Source: Apilactobacillus micheneri (GTDB lineage Bacteria; Bacillota; Bacilli; Lactobacillales; Lactobacillaceae). Taken from it: 64,000 nt of DNA. This document shows positions 22,501 to 30,306 of this stretch, piece by piece. Below the pieces are notes generated by a model, which was given only the letters and a program-made list of their open reading frames with translations, was not told the DNA's origin and searched no databases. The DNA is taken from assembly GCF_002993975.1 (NCBI RefSeq), contig NZ_POSO01000002.1, positions 62,232-126,231 on the forward strand, given 5' to 3'. Made by a program: the position numbers and the translations under genes. How positions within the stretch are numbered: the stretch's first letter is position 1; each line of letters starts with the position of its first letter.

Positions 22501-25500
22501 GCAGCTTGTTGGGCAGGACTTAATGTATTAGGTTTAACTGTCCCCGCAGCTATTTGAGCTGCAATGTTTTCACCATTGGTATGTGCTTTTTTATAAGCAT
22601 CTTGATAAGCTTGTGGTTTTGTATCCAAATCAGCAGGTAAAGGATCACCATTCATCCCGGCTTGTCCACCATCTAAGGTTCCATTATATCCAGCTGTTTG
22701 AGCTGTATTATGATTATTGGCATAATTAGGATCCTTAGAAGTTGCATTATTAGCATCATTAGCACCGTTATTAACATCGGTATTCATTTTGACTCCAGCT
22801 TGATATGATGGATCATTGTTTTGATTGTCAGCTTGATTCATTTTGGCTGCTTCATATCCTTTTTGAGCTTGTTGATACCCATAATTATCGGCTGCTTTTT
22901 CAGCAGCAGTACTTTCCGTTGTTTTATTCGTTTGTCCATTGGTATATTGACTTGCCCCTGCTGCTGCAGCAGCCTTAGCTTTAGCTTGAGCATTATTAAA
23001 TGCATTTATATATGTTTGATCACCTGATTTAGGAGCTCCAGTACCTCCATTAGCAAAACCATCTTGAGCACCCTTATAAGTGTTATCTACATTAGTATTG
23101 CCTTCATAGTTATTATCTTTACTATGATCATTGCTAGCAGCATCGGTAGTAGCTTGATTCATCTTATTTTGAACTTGTTGTTGAGCTGCTTGTTGGGCAG
23201 GAGTTAAATCAATTCCATCTGTTTTGCCACCATTTTTGGCAATCTTTTGAGCTTGTGCTTGTGAATCTGCATATGCTTTTTTATAAGCAGCCTGGTAAGC
23301 TTGTGATTTAGAATTTAAATCATTAGGCTGAGCTTTATTATTCATCCCATCTTGAATAGCAGCTGATGCCGCTTGATAGGCATCTTTTTGATCATCAGTA
23401 CCTTGATAAGAATCACCTTGACCAGGTTTATTTTGAGCATCTTGAATGCCTTGAACTGCTTCTTGACCTTTATTAAAACCAGCTTTTTGAGCAACTGTTG
23501 CACTTGGATTGGGTTGAGATTTTACATTATAATTATTAACTGAATTATTGTAACCATCTTGATACTCATTTTTAGCTTTATCATAACCTTGACTAAATGC
23601 ACTTGGATCAGTTGCATTATTAGGAACATTTACTGTACCTTTAGGGTTGTCTAAATATTGTTTATAACCAGCCTTGGCATTGTCATAAGCATTAGTATAG
23701 TCTAAATCTTTTTGATAGCTGGCTGGGTTTTTAGCATTATCATTACCAGACTCTGCATCTGATATTCCATCACTAAATCCATTATTAATTTTACTTACAT
23801 TTCCAGATGCAGCTTGAACATCATTTTCTACATAATTTCCACTTGCATCTTTGGAATATCCTTCGTTATTAGTGGTATAGGATTGTGTTCCATCATTGTT
23901 ATTAGAAACTACTGCATTAACACCACTAACACCATATCTTAATCTAATTCCATAATTAGAAGCACTAGTACCATCAGGCACTGTAAAGTTCAATGGTATT
24001 AAACCAGTGTTATCACTAACATCTTGGCCAACATAATAACCATTTGTATCAATGCCAGAATATTTATTTTGAATAGTTTGACCAGCAAATGGCGTTAACT
24101 GTTGATAGCTAGTATTACCATTACCAGATGCATATTGAATATATAATTGTTTAGCATCTTTACTATATTGGTCGATTTTGGCATAAGCATGAATAACTGT
24201 TTTACCATTTTCTTGACTAGTGTAGACAGGACCGACAAATGAAACTGATGGCACACTGTTAATATACAAAGTATTAGTATTAGTTTTTACATCAGAAGTC
24301 TGACCATCTTTATTGGTTCCACTACCATTACCATTAGCATTTAATTTAACACTATAGTATGCATTAGCATTAGAGTTATCTTTATTATCAGAAACGACCA
24401 CTGTATAGCCATTGATACCACCATTGACAAATTGGCTTCCAGCATTGTTATTATTAATTAAACTAACACCATCAGATCCAACATTATATACATTAATAGG
24501 TTTACCGCCGACTAAGGTAACAGCTCCACCACTATTATCCATATCTTGAACGTTTAAATTTCCACGGTTAGAAATATTCATATTATTTTTATTATTAATT
24601 ATACCGCTAGAATTAGTTGTTCCTAATCCTGAAACTTTGATATTAATTTTTCCACCATTTGTAGCATCTATTTCACCATTAGAATAAATCATTTGATTAG
24701 TATTGTTACTAAAAGATGAATTAGATTCTGCATTAATCTTTCCACCATTAGTAGTAATAGTACCATTATTATAAATACCTGAAACTTTGTTTCCATAAGA
24801 ATTATTTAAAAATATATTTAATGATGATCCTTCGTTAACGTTAAGTGAAGAATTTGATGATTTTAAATATACACCATAATTATTAACATGGTCAGGACTA
24901 TCTTGTCCTTCAGCAGCACCAGTCGGTACCAATGTCATATTAGAATTTTTACCAAGAGTTAATTTACCATTAACTTGAATGTTTTGAGATCCTGTTTGTG
25001 ATGCAGAAGAACCAAAATAATTAGAATTTGCACCTAGTGTCATATTACCAACTTGTAATCCAGGTTGATAATTACCACCATTACCATAAGAACCATCAGT
25101 TTGGGTTGAAACAGAATTATTAAATGGTGATGTATAAACATCTAATTGACTAACATTAACATTACCGTTAATATAAACATTACTTTCATATGAAGAAATT
25201 AATTTAGACCCTACATAATTAGTATTAGCATATGTTAAAGAATAGGTCTTCGCATTAACATCAGATCCTGAATTATCAAATCCAAATGGTCCATAATAAT
25301 TTTCACCATACAAAGTCTTAAAGTTATGAACCATAACACTAACACCTGGCTTAGAAGGAGTTAGTTCATAACTCTTCATTCCAGTATCTAAAATATGATT
25401 TTGGCCATCAATATCTAATCTACTAGAATTGATTTTATCTGTATTCCCAGGATACTGATACGAAGAATCTGTAGTTCCAATATCTGTAACTAATTTTAAT

Positions 25501-25541
25501 GCCGTAACCCCATTCATATTATTAGTTAAGATATTATTCAT
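16518..25541 (-). CDS. Giant surface adhesin, C-terminal part of a frameshifted gene (3007 aa from first ATG)
   Basis: The ATG at 25541 is not a natural start: it has no signal peptide, and the frame stays open upstream to about 25750. In that extension it encodes YDQSYLGAQAAINQQ, which matches the YxGAQxAIxQQ seen at the same point in the other two giants. This ORF is therefore the continuation of the ORF at 25709-26830, separated by a one-base shift. It carries the adhesive domain (IDGQNHILDTGM, NFKTLYGENYYGPFGF), then an array of repeats from about nt 23,820 to 17,350, then a basic tail from about 17,330. It ends in a DUF5776/SLAP-like module (TRFYLGHGQYITSNKT). I saw no cysteine and no LPXTG. 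The intact protein would have about 3,430 residues. Confidence 0.85.
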   Translation of the reverse strand: MNNILTNNMNGVTALKLVTDIGTTDSSYQYPGNTDKINSSRLDIDGQNHILDTGMKSYELTPSKPGVSVMVHNFKTLYGENYYGPFGFDNSGSDVNAKTYSLTYANTNYVGSKLISSYESNVYINGNVNVSQLDVYTSPFNNSVSTQTDGSYGNGGNYQPGLQVGNMTLGANSNYFGSSASQTGSQNIQVNGKLTLGKNSNMTLVPTGAAEGQDSPDHVNNYGVYLKSSNSSLNVNEGSSLNIFLNNSYGNKVSGIYNNGTITTNGGKINAESNSSFSNNTNQMIYSNGEIDATNGGKINIKVSGLGTTNSSGIINNKNNMNISNRGNLNVQDMDNSGGAVTLVGGKPINVYNVGSDGVSLINNNNAGSQFVNGGINGYTVVVSDNKDNSNANAYYSVKLNANGNGSGTNKDGQTSDVKTNTNTLYINSVPSVSFVGPVYTSQENGKTVIHAYAKIDQYSKDAKQLYIQYASGNGNTSYQQLTPFAGQTIQNKYSGIDTNGYYVGQDVSDNTGLIPLNFTVPDGTSASNYGIRLRYGVSGVNAVVSNNNDGTQSYTTNNEGYSKDASGNYVENDVQAASGNVSKINNGFSDGISDAESGNDNAKNPASYQKDLDYTNAYDNAKAGYKQYLDNPKGTVNVPNNATDPSAFSQGYDKAKNEYQDGYNNSVNNYNVKSQPNPSATVAQKAGFNKGQEAVQGIQDAQNKPGQGDSYQGTDDQKDAYQAASAAIQDGMNNKAQPNDLNSKSQAYQAAYKKAYADSQAQAQKIAKNGGKTDGIDLTPAQQAAQQQVQNKMNQATTDAASNDHSKDNNYEGNTNVDNTYKGAQDGFANGGTGAPKSGDQTYINAFNNAQAKAKAAAAAGASQYTNGQTNKTTESTAAEKAADNYGYQQAQKGYEAAKMNQADNQNNDPSYQAGVKMNTDVNNGANDANNATSKDPNYANNHNTAQTAGYNGTLDGGQAGMNGDPLPADLDTKPQAYQDAYKKAHTNGENIAAQIAAGTVKPNTLSPAQQAAYNNSPQAVAKASDAAKNPSTDSDNQYNGTDNASRAYQAAKAGYENGGTNTMSQAQQKDPIYSKAFSDAQKSAQAAAQKGAQNYVNGSNTNNPNEQTVAEKAANNYGYQQAQKGYEAAKTNQADNQNNDPSYQAGVKMNTDVNNGASDANNATSKDPNYANNHNAAQTAGYNGTLDGGQAGMNGDPVPADLNTKPQAYQDAYNKAYQDSQQKAQQIAEAIAKGDTVDTSKLTPAQKQAYQAAQTAIDNAKSAAADNNPSTNDSKYNGTDNASRAYKAAKAGYENGGTNTMSPNEQNDPIYSKAFSDAQKAAQAAAKNGAQNYANGNNTNIPTENTQAEKAADAYGYQQAQAGYDAQRTGHVDNNKNNTDPSYQAGVQVAKDVSKGSQEAAQSNNADSNAPSTGSSAEKDAYQATKEAYQAAMNGTGEPGNSDKSQAYRDAYDSAYQDAKKQADAINNGNITSDRLTPGQKAAYDQAQNAMNTAIDDAKNNPDTNNDKYNGTDNASKAYQAAKAGYANAGNNTMDPKYADDPVYRNEFNQAQSDAKAQAAKAVKDFADGKGNSNVNGKDALSKAYTQGYNAMEAGYNANPADPSNNDPSYQAGVQMAKDAKAGTTDAYDNPKQGSSYQGSLAKQEAYQATVEANQAASSGKPMSKPDPSDFTRNSRAYQDAYKQAYNHAEQMTKAAAAGQIDKNNLDNQLDRDSYNQGINASQAGYQAAQSGDSSNDSKYNGKGIADLAYQGAHDGFNNGTKDSGSPASEDPVYLNAYNNAHDAARKYAKSGAQDFAQGKFKNSGATDPDENDDPNKQDALNKAHDYGYNQAQKGYDDQQANKDKDLTNNGTPEYNVGAKMARDSNLGKQFALTGTGDSIANSDIAQRDGYQATISGYQDGANGHKQNVDGHSQAYKDAYEQAYENGQKLAQQGASGKTGDNDLLKNNVPGQKAYAQGISDANNGYQAAASQNGINDDGQHNDTNNSNTDKAYQGALAGFKDGGNGVKQPNNSDPVYTKAYNDANQVAQSAIQAGVNEFAHGDDSSTTNGRNDPISMAHNEGFDQAKQGYQAQMSGKADPSNNNPGYLAGVKMADQYQKAIDNTNNNPGQDGNNDPVSQATRAGTLAGYSDSIHNAKESNIPSQYQNQSKAYQDAYTKAHQEAINNLKAGAEAFNNDNVAPTGNDITSMAKEQGFAAAQDAYKKAQQNSTVTPQSTDGSNYSETYNGASTAFNNALNGNYDQPYSSSDVYNSAYNKAMKEAKQLISDAAMNSIKNQKGTSISSLSNDMISQLSNLGLNDASKAYQAAQNQEPSYTSKDPNAIDVYNGAKAALDDINNGHANANRNGSPLYQASYDKALQDAQSFAQKGADGYSNGQKVNDVLNGINNPTAAEKAAIQNGYNQANAGHDDSMNGIQEPKQDNPYYNYEFNNSAKSTRDGAQAAMNDATQGPQRNGDNKLDQAYNGTVDAYKDAGQSSRDISHMPMAYRDAYKQAQADAQKAYENGVNQFNNDQPNDQANNHGAASIAHNNGYQAAQSIYNQVLQDPKSVDPSNLNPAQKVGYDKAQQSIAGLQDYASGKQPTSTDNNYMSAYNAAKQATQAAMNDAKNGKPAQANNVPSGMNPQLYNDVYNATYSGYNNGFGGNSNKSNQGFAYNIAYQNAYKQGQYDIPVVPMPQKKNANKPNRNSNKAAKNYANVDQNTNKGILDAINGHKMKFGSTRPYKDGYNLGKEALKGMRAAEYGRKGKQHIKNAKDSFYMFGYNGYKNGVRAAKRTLKANKRLSKHDLAGKSQAYIYTFKQGLKAERRHQHNLGYKQGVAMAKKVHAIPARLSMTHSAQYVESYIKAYKRTMKHNMPKYVYNVRTIFVHKQLRFTNKNRVVRYVKMPRNQAKLLRVTGIAYYKNGTPRYRVVGGGMVADKRGTGIVAANDSIVNAYYRHNFNYFRVIKPKGTLTYKGMKFVKDNASHKVYHGEIFKVDKVVRYHGLTRFYLGHGQYITSNKTIVQKVG
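19250..23440 (-). repeat. Higher-order repeats of about 680-720 bp in the third giant gene
   Basis: The phrase encoding SYQAGV recurs with its surroundings at 20695, 21376, 22096 and 22792, giving steps of 681, 720 and 696 bp. The two copies around 21,950-22,200 and 22,640-22,870 are nearly identical at DNA level over roughly 200 bp. Each super-unit (about 227-240 aa) holds several smaller YxxG modules. Degenerate copies continue to about 19,250 on the C-terminal side. Confidence 0.8.
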
Positions 25542-25708
25542 TTGATTAAAATTTTGAATGTATACAATTCCTTGATTAGAATCATTAGTTACATCATTAT
25601 ATGCACTTTGATAAAAGGCATTATTAACCCCTGAAGATTGAGTAATTGAAATACTGCTATTACCACTTTGCGTATTTTGAACTTGTTGATTAATAGCAGC
25701 TTGAGCTC

Positions 25709-26830
25709 CTAAATATGATTGATCATAAGGTTGGTAGAAGTTGAGCTTGGATTATATCCATTTGATTTTTTACCATTCCACTTACCTGATTTAGCATCAG
25801 CAGCTCCTTGATTTGCTAAGAAATAATTATATCCATATTGATATGCTAATGCATAAACTGAGTCATTAGGATAATTATTATTTGATTGATATACTGTTTG
25901 ATTGCTGGCTTGACTTAAATCACCGCCATTAGTTACTTGTATATTGCCACTATTAGTTTTTACACTAACATTATTAGCAGTATTGTAATTAGAATCCACA
26001 TTGTTTTTGTATGCTTTGGCATTAGCATTATTATTACTTGGTGTATCGGTCTGACTTCCACCATTATCTTTTAACCATTGATTATATGATGTGTAGCTTG
26101 TATTATCAGTACCTTCATTTTGGGTAGCATTATTATAAGCTTTCTTGGCATCACTAGATCCATTATAAGCAGCTGTGTAATAATTCTTATCTTGATCAGA
26201 AATTTGAGAAGCTGGATTAGATGTTCCATTATAAGCATCTGAAGCTCCAGCATTCATTGCACTGCGATATTGATTATATTGGTTAACCCCATTTTGATAT
26301 CCTTGGGTTGATTTTTGAGGATTAGGATTTGTTTGTGTATTGTTATTTTGGCTTTGTACAATGTTTTTTTGGTCATTTTTCATTGCATCCTTAAAGCCTT
26401 GTGTTGAATTACTATAAGTATTTGTATAATCACTATTAGTATTGCTAGTGCCTTTTTTACCATTATTAAAATCACTTTGGGCTTTATCAGATCCACTAAC
26501 TGGTTGTGTGGCTCCTACAGTTTTATTATCACCTAAATTTGCAGTAGATTGACTACCATTACCTGAACTAGGATTAGCAGTAGTCAATTGGTTAGTTGTA
26601 GGTGTGGCATGAGCTTGCCTACCAACAGAGTTCGCATTGTTGGTGTGTGAAACTGCTTGTGGTGTAGTATCAGCATCATTAGCACTAACTTCATCAGAAT
26701 TGAGCATCCAAAATGCAGAAGCACCTAATGAGGCAAATGCCGCAACAGATAAAACCACCCATTGTTTTTTAACCTTTCTCATTAGCTTTTTGTCACTAAC
26801 TTTTTGAATATTACGCTTATTATATTGCAT
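25709..26830 (-). CDS. Giant surface adhesin, N-terminal part of the frameshifted gene (signal peptide and spacer)
   Basis: Start chosen at ATG 26830 (MQYNKRNIQK), with AGGAG 9 nt upstream. The in-frame ATG at 26839 touches that AGGAG and is too close. The KxYKxGKxW-like signal peptide ends near residue 50 (VSA-ND). The rest is an Asn/Gln/Ser/Thr spacer with YxNGxxxYNQY and AYNGSSDAKKAY units, and then YNYFLANQGAADAKSGKW, which is shared with the first giant. After that the frame ends at a TAG at 25709-25711. The continuing sequence lies one base out of phase, so this is half of one gene and not a separate small secreted protein. Confidence 0.85.
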   Translation of the reverse strand: MQYNKRNIQKVSDKKLMRKVKKQWVVLSVAAFASLGASAFWMLNSDEVSANDADTTPQAVSHTNNANSVGRQAHATPTTNQLTTANPSSGNGSQSTANLGDNKTVGATQPVSGSDKAQSDFNNGKKGTSNTNSDYTNTYSNSTQGFKDAMKNDQKNIVQSQNNNTQTNPNPQKSTQGYQNGVNQYNQYRSAMNAGASDAYNGTSNPASQISDQDKNYYTAAYNGSSDAKKAYNNATQNEGTDNTSYTSYNQWLKDNGGSQTDTPSNNNANAKAYKNNVDSNYNTANNVSVKTNSGNIQVTNGGDLSQASNQTVYQSNNNYPNDSVYALAYQYGYNYFLANQGAADAKSGKWNGKKSNGYNPSSTSTNLMINHI

Positions 26831-27050
26831 ATATAACATCTCCTATTTAATATTAATTGACCAATTATAGATATGTGTCGATATAAATAAGATGTAAATA
26901 AGCAATAGTATATTTATCAAAGGTTGCAAAAAACGATTAAATCGAAATATTATTACCTAACAATTTCAATTTAACGCTATCGTTTTTGAATATCAAACAA
27001 ATCGATTTTTAATTATTTTTTCATAATTTAATAATTATCTTAATACATAC

Positions 27051-27087
27051 TCAAAAGGACGTTTATTTAAAATAAACGTCCTTTTGA
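27051..27087 (-). terminator. Rho-independent terminator
   Basis: Perfect 18-bp stem (27051-27068 with 27070-27087) directly after the stop codon of the gene at 27089-27637. It separates the envelope cluster from the giant genes. Confidence 0.85.
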
Positions 27088-27088
27088 A

Positions 27089-27637
27089 CTATTTCAATAT
27101 TATTGTAATCTTTGTAATTGTAACAAAAATAGCATACATCAAAATGAAGGTAGTAAGCATAGGCCAATGCTTACGTAAAGATTGGTTAACTTGATTCATC
27201 CATCTTTCAAATAGATTTTTGCCTTCAATATTATTTAAATTATCCATGACTTCAAATGAAACGTCAGAAAATGCATAAGCCATTCCTAATAAAGATACAG
27301 TAATAATAAATTCAGCAATGGATCCTAAAATATTCAAACGAGGCAAAGTGTAATAAAATTGCACTAAACTTTGTCCAGCACTCATTAGAAGAAATAAATT
27401 AGGAATCATCATGAATTTCCTAGAAGGAATTAATGAGAATAATAAATAAATAACCAAGAAGAAAATTGCCATGGCTAATTCTTCAAAATAAACGCCAAAG
27501 TCAGTAAATAAAAAGTTCACTTCAATTTCCTTTACTGCTGAATAATGAAAATTAATAAAGCCAAAGTACACAGCAAGTAAAAATATAGCAACTGCAAATA
27601 TCCACCCTTTGATGGACATATTTATTTTTTTAAACAT
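27089..27637 (-). CDS. Uncharacterised multi-pass membrane protein, 182 aa
   Basis: Not recognised. There are about four to five hydrophobic helices, near residues 10-29, 48-68, 75-92, 105-125 and 158-178. Between helices 4 and 5 is a polar stretch rich in Asn (MDNLNNIEGKNLFERW). AAGGTGA lies 10 nt before the ATG. It ends with its own terminator, so it is the last gene of a minus-strand run, 62 nt after the acetyltransferase gene. Confidence 0.75.
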   Translation of the reverse strand: MFKKINMSIKGWIFAVAIFLLAVYFGFINFHYSAVKEIEVNFLFTDFGVYFEELAMAIFFLVIYLLFSLIPSRKFMMIPNLFLLMSAGQSLVQFYYTLPRLNILGSIAEFIITVSLLGMAYAFSDVSFEVMDNLNNIEGKNLFERWMNQVNQSLRKHWPMLTTFILMYAIFVTITKITIILK

Positions 27638-27699
27638 AACGTAAAATCACCTTTCTTGGTTCAAATTCTACATTAAACTTTCACTAGTTACAAAGCAAT

Positions 27700-28239
27700 T
27701 TAGTATTCTTTTTTCAACATTGACCAGGTATTTTCATCATGAAAACCATCTGATAATAATTCATGTTCACGTAAAACACCATCTAAATGGAAATGACAAT
27801 TTTCAGCGACATGATTACTAGCAATATTATCGACTGCTGCATTAATCATAATTTTATTTAAACCATAATGTTCAAAACCAATTGATAGTATTCCTAAAAC
27901 ACAGCGATGCATAATATTATGGCCTGAATATTTCTTACCCATCCAGTAACCAATATCGGCCAGTTTGCGATTATGATTAATCGTATTGAAACTAATGGTG
28001 CCCACTAACTTATTACAATATTGAATTAATAAGTTCAATGAATTTTCAGCAAAATATTGTTTTAAATTAGCATCCAAAAAATTCAATTCATCATTAACTG
28101 ACTTCATATCATTGGCCCAAGGTAGCCATTTAGCTAGATACGAACGATTCACTTTTATTAAATTAAACATGGTAGGTCCATGTTTTTCTGGATTAGGTAA
28201 AATTAAACTAATCTCATTATCAATTTTATAAGGAAACAT
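27700..28239 (-). CDS. GNAT-family N-acetyltransferase, RimJ/RimL type
   Basis: Probable cytoplasmic acetyl-CoA-dependent acetyltransferase. It shows the RimL/ribosomal-protein-serine type layout: an N-terminal strand with NRSYLAKWLPW (near residue 35), the core strand LVGTISFNTIN, then ADIGYWMGKKYSGHNIM in place of the usual IGYWL..GxG acetyl-CoA loop, then the C-terminal GLNKIMINAAVDNIASNHVAE signature. The start is ATG 28239. The GTG at 28248 is itself part of the AGGTGA ribosome-binding site, which sits correctly spaced for 28239. The substrate cannot be told from sequence. Confidence 0.85.
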   Translation of the reverse strand: MFPYKIDNEISLILPNPEKHGPTMFNLIKVNRSYLAKWLPWANDMKSVNDELNFLDANLKQYFAENSLNLLIQYCNKLVGTISFNTINHNRKLADIGYWMGKKYSGHNIMHRCVLGILSIGFEHYGLNKIMINAAVDNIASNHVAENCHFHLDGVLREHELLSDGFHDENTWSMLKKEY

Positions 28240-28257
28240 TCCAATCACCTACTTAAA

Positions 28258-29256
28258 TTAGTAAACAATTCTTCTAACAGTATGATTAAATCTTGAACTC
28301 CAATGTGGATCTTTTAATGATGAAATTCCCACTCCACCTGTATCAGCAGAAGGTGAATCATGCATAAACAAACCATTTCCTAAGTAAAAGCCCACATGGC
28401 AAAATGCACCTTCAGATTTGTCATTGAAGAAAAAGATATCACCACGTTTCATATGCTTATAGTTTACCGGTTTACCCATGTTACGCAAACTAAAAGTAGT
28501 TGCATTAGACATTGAGCCTAAATGAATGCCTGCTTTGGAATAAATATAATGAACAAATGAAGAACAATCAAAATGATGGGCTTTAACACTTGAAAGTGTT
28601 CTACCTTTTCCCCATGCGTATGGTGATTTTCCATAAAATTTGTAACCAGCTTTAAAAGCTTTTTCAATTTTGTAATTATTACCAGTTAAACCATTTAAAT
28701 TAAATTTTAAATATTTACCAGCAATATAATAATTTTGACCATCATAATTGAAACGGTAGTAACCTTTTTTGGCATTAGTTTCAGCACGTCCATTGACAGT
28801 AACCCATTTATTGAGTAAACCTAATGATTCAGTAGTAGCTAGTTTACGATAACCTTTAGTATTTTTAGGCTGATTATAAAGATCTGCATTATGACCACTA
28901 ACCTGCATTGAATAATTCATATGACCAAAGCCAGTTACCCATTGAGCAAAGGCATTATGATTAATCCATCCTTTTTTTGTCTTTACATAAGTCACTTTAG
29001 GACTACTTTTAGCAATTCTAGTTAGTTTAAATTTCTTTTTATAATCATGTTTAGCTGAACTTACTTTATGTTGTTGATTAGGTGCCTTATAGTAATTGTA
29101 CTTAGTATGGTACAAAACTTTTTTGGCATGATAAGGCTTATTATATGTAGTATTGGATGCACTAACATTAAAGTAATTCAAGCCTACGTTGAATCCAATT
29201 ACCATCAAAGATATTGATAATAACATATATAGTTTATTTTGATATTTTTTCTTCAT
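28258..29256 (-). CDS. Secreted NlpC/P60 peptidoglycan endopeptidase
   Basis: Exported murein hydrolase, 332 aa. The signal sequence ends around residue 34 (VSA-SN). Residues 40-185 form two SH3/GW-like wall-binding stretches (KTKKGWINHNAFAQW and GYYRFNYDGQNYYIAGKYLK). The catalytic NlpC/P60 domain covers about 195-332, with Cys231 in FDCSSFV, His287 in CHVGFYLG and His299 in MHDS as the likely triad. Such domains usually cut the D-Glu to diamino-acid bond. The gene begins 4 nt after the D,D-carboxypeptidase gene and is probably co-transcribed with it, so both act on the peptide stems of the wall. Confidence 0.9.
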   Translation of the reverse strand: MKKKYQNKLYMLLSISLMVIGFNVGLNYFNVSASNTTYNKPYHAKKVLYHTKYNYYKAPNQQHKVSSAKHDYKKKFKLTRIAKSSPKVTYVKTKKGWINHNAFAQWVTGFGHMNYSMQVSGHNADLYNQPKNTKGYRKLATTESLGLLNKWVTVNGRAETNAKKGYYRFNYDGQNYYIAGKYLKFNLNGLTGNNYKIEKAFKAGYKFYGKSPYAWGKGRTLSSVKAHHFDCSSFVHYIYSKAGIHLGSMSNATTFSLRNMGKPVNYKHMKRGDIFFFNDKSEGAFCHVGFYLGNGLFMHDSPSADTGGVGISSLKDPHWSSRFNHTVRRIVY

Positions 29257-29260
29257 AAAA

Positions 29261-30181
29261 TTATTTTCGCTCTCTTTCTACATTGGTTTGAATAATATGA
29301 ATCATCTTAGCTTGATCATATGAACCGTGTTTGTCATTTAAGGTCGTCAAAATCAAATGATCATGATTGGGTAATTTACTAGTACTTACCAAACAGTATC
29401 CTGCTAGCGGGGTATAACCTGTTTTTAACCCATCCACATGTAGATATTTATGATAACTATAGCCACCCTTTAACAATTCATTTTCATTTTTCATTTTTTG
29501 ATGACCCATATATTCAACCCGATGTTTAGCATCATTGATAATATTAGGATATAACTTCAATAAATGATCTGCAATGGTAGTAATGGCTTTGGCACTGACA
29601 CGATTATAATCATGATATTTTCCATAACGGATGCCATAACGATATAAATCATTATTCTCTAAACCGGATGATGATACAAAATGAGCTTGATGATTAATAT
29701 GCCATTTTTTAGCTTGATCATTCATCATATTAATAAAATGGTGATTGGAACCGCCAACCCATTTACCTAAAGTAATTGCTGATGGATTAGAAGAAGCAAT
29801 TAAACTAGCTCGATACAAAGTTCTCACTGTATATTTTCTTCCCGCAACTAATTTAACATTTCCTAAATCAGCACTTTTGCTCATCTTGCTAAGACTATTA
29901 CTAATTTTAATTCGATGGTTCCAACCATTTCGTTCATGTTTAACTTTATTAATCGTTAAATATAAGGTCATTAATTTAGTCGTTGATGCAATTGCATAAC
30001 GTTTATTTGCATTCTTGGTATAAATAAATTTATTATTTTTTAAATCCATGGCTGCTACAGATTTTGCACTATTATGTAATTTATTTTTCAAATCAGCATG
30101 GATCAGATTACTGGGGATTGTCGTAAATAACATTAACACCATAGTCATTAATATTGACCCTTTTTTGAATATATTTTTCAA
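29261..30181 (-). CDS. dacA: D-alanyl-D-alanine carboxypeptidase (DacA/PBP5 family)
   Basis: Removes the terminal D-Ala from peptidoglycan pentapeptides outside the membrane. All three serine-peptidase S11 motifs are present: S66-T-T-K69, S130-S-N132 and K253-T-G255. The N-terminal signal segment ends around residue 29 (IHA-DL). At 306 aa it lacks most of the usual C-terminal beta domain and amphipathic anchor of PBP5, so it may be released or loosely held. The start at 30181 is a TTG with an AAGGAAG about 15 nt upstream. An internal ATG (Met12) is a weaker alternative because it would shorten the basic n-region. Confidence 0.88.
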   Translation of the reverse strand: MKNIFKKGSILMTMVLMLFTTIPSNLIHADLKNKLHNSAKSVAAMDLKNNKFIYTKNANKRYAIASTTKLMTLYLTINKVKHERNGWNHRIKISNSLSKMSKSADLGNVKLVAGRKYTVRTLYRASLIASSNPSAITLGKWVGGSNHHFINMMNDQAKKWHINHQAHFVSSSGLENNDLYRYGIRYGKYHDYNRVSAKAITTIADHLLKLYPNIINDAKHRVEYMGHQKMKNENELLKGGYSYHKYLHVDGLKTGYTPLAGYCLVSTSKLPNHDHLILTTLNDKHGSYDQAKMIHIIQTNVERERK

Positions 30182-30277
30182 TTTGCTAAACTCATCTTCC
30201 TTTCCAAGTTATTTTAAACAAACATAGATATAACAAAATTATAATCCATTTATAATAATAAATTAAGTGAAAAATAA

Positions 30278-30301
30278 AAAGAGCTGAAAAAACAGCTCTT
30301 T
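30278..30301 (-). terminator. Rho-independent terminator
   Basis: AAAGAGCTG pairs with CAGCTCTTT around an A6 loop just after the stop at 30307, with T-rich sequence following on the minus strand. Confidence 0.8.
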
Positions 30302-30306
30302 CAAAC

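Noticed and set aside
25709-25760. Programmed -1 frameshift joining the two parts of the third giant
   Set aside because: No slippery heptamer or downstream structure was seen, and the other two giants need no shift at this point.
1-26830. CRISPR array or satellite DNA
   Set aside because: The repeats are in-frame coding repeats of variable length without spacers.
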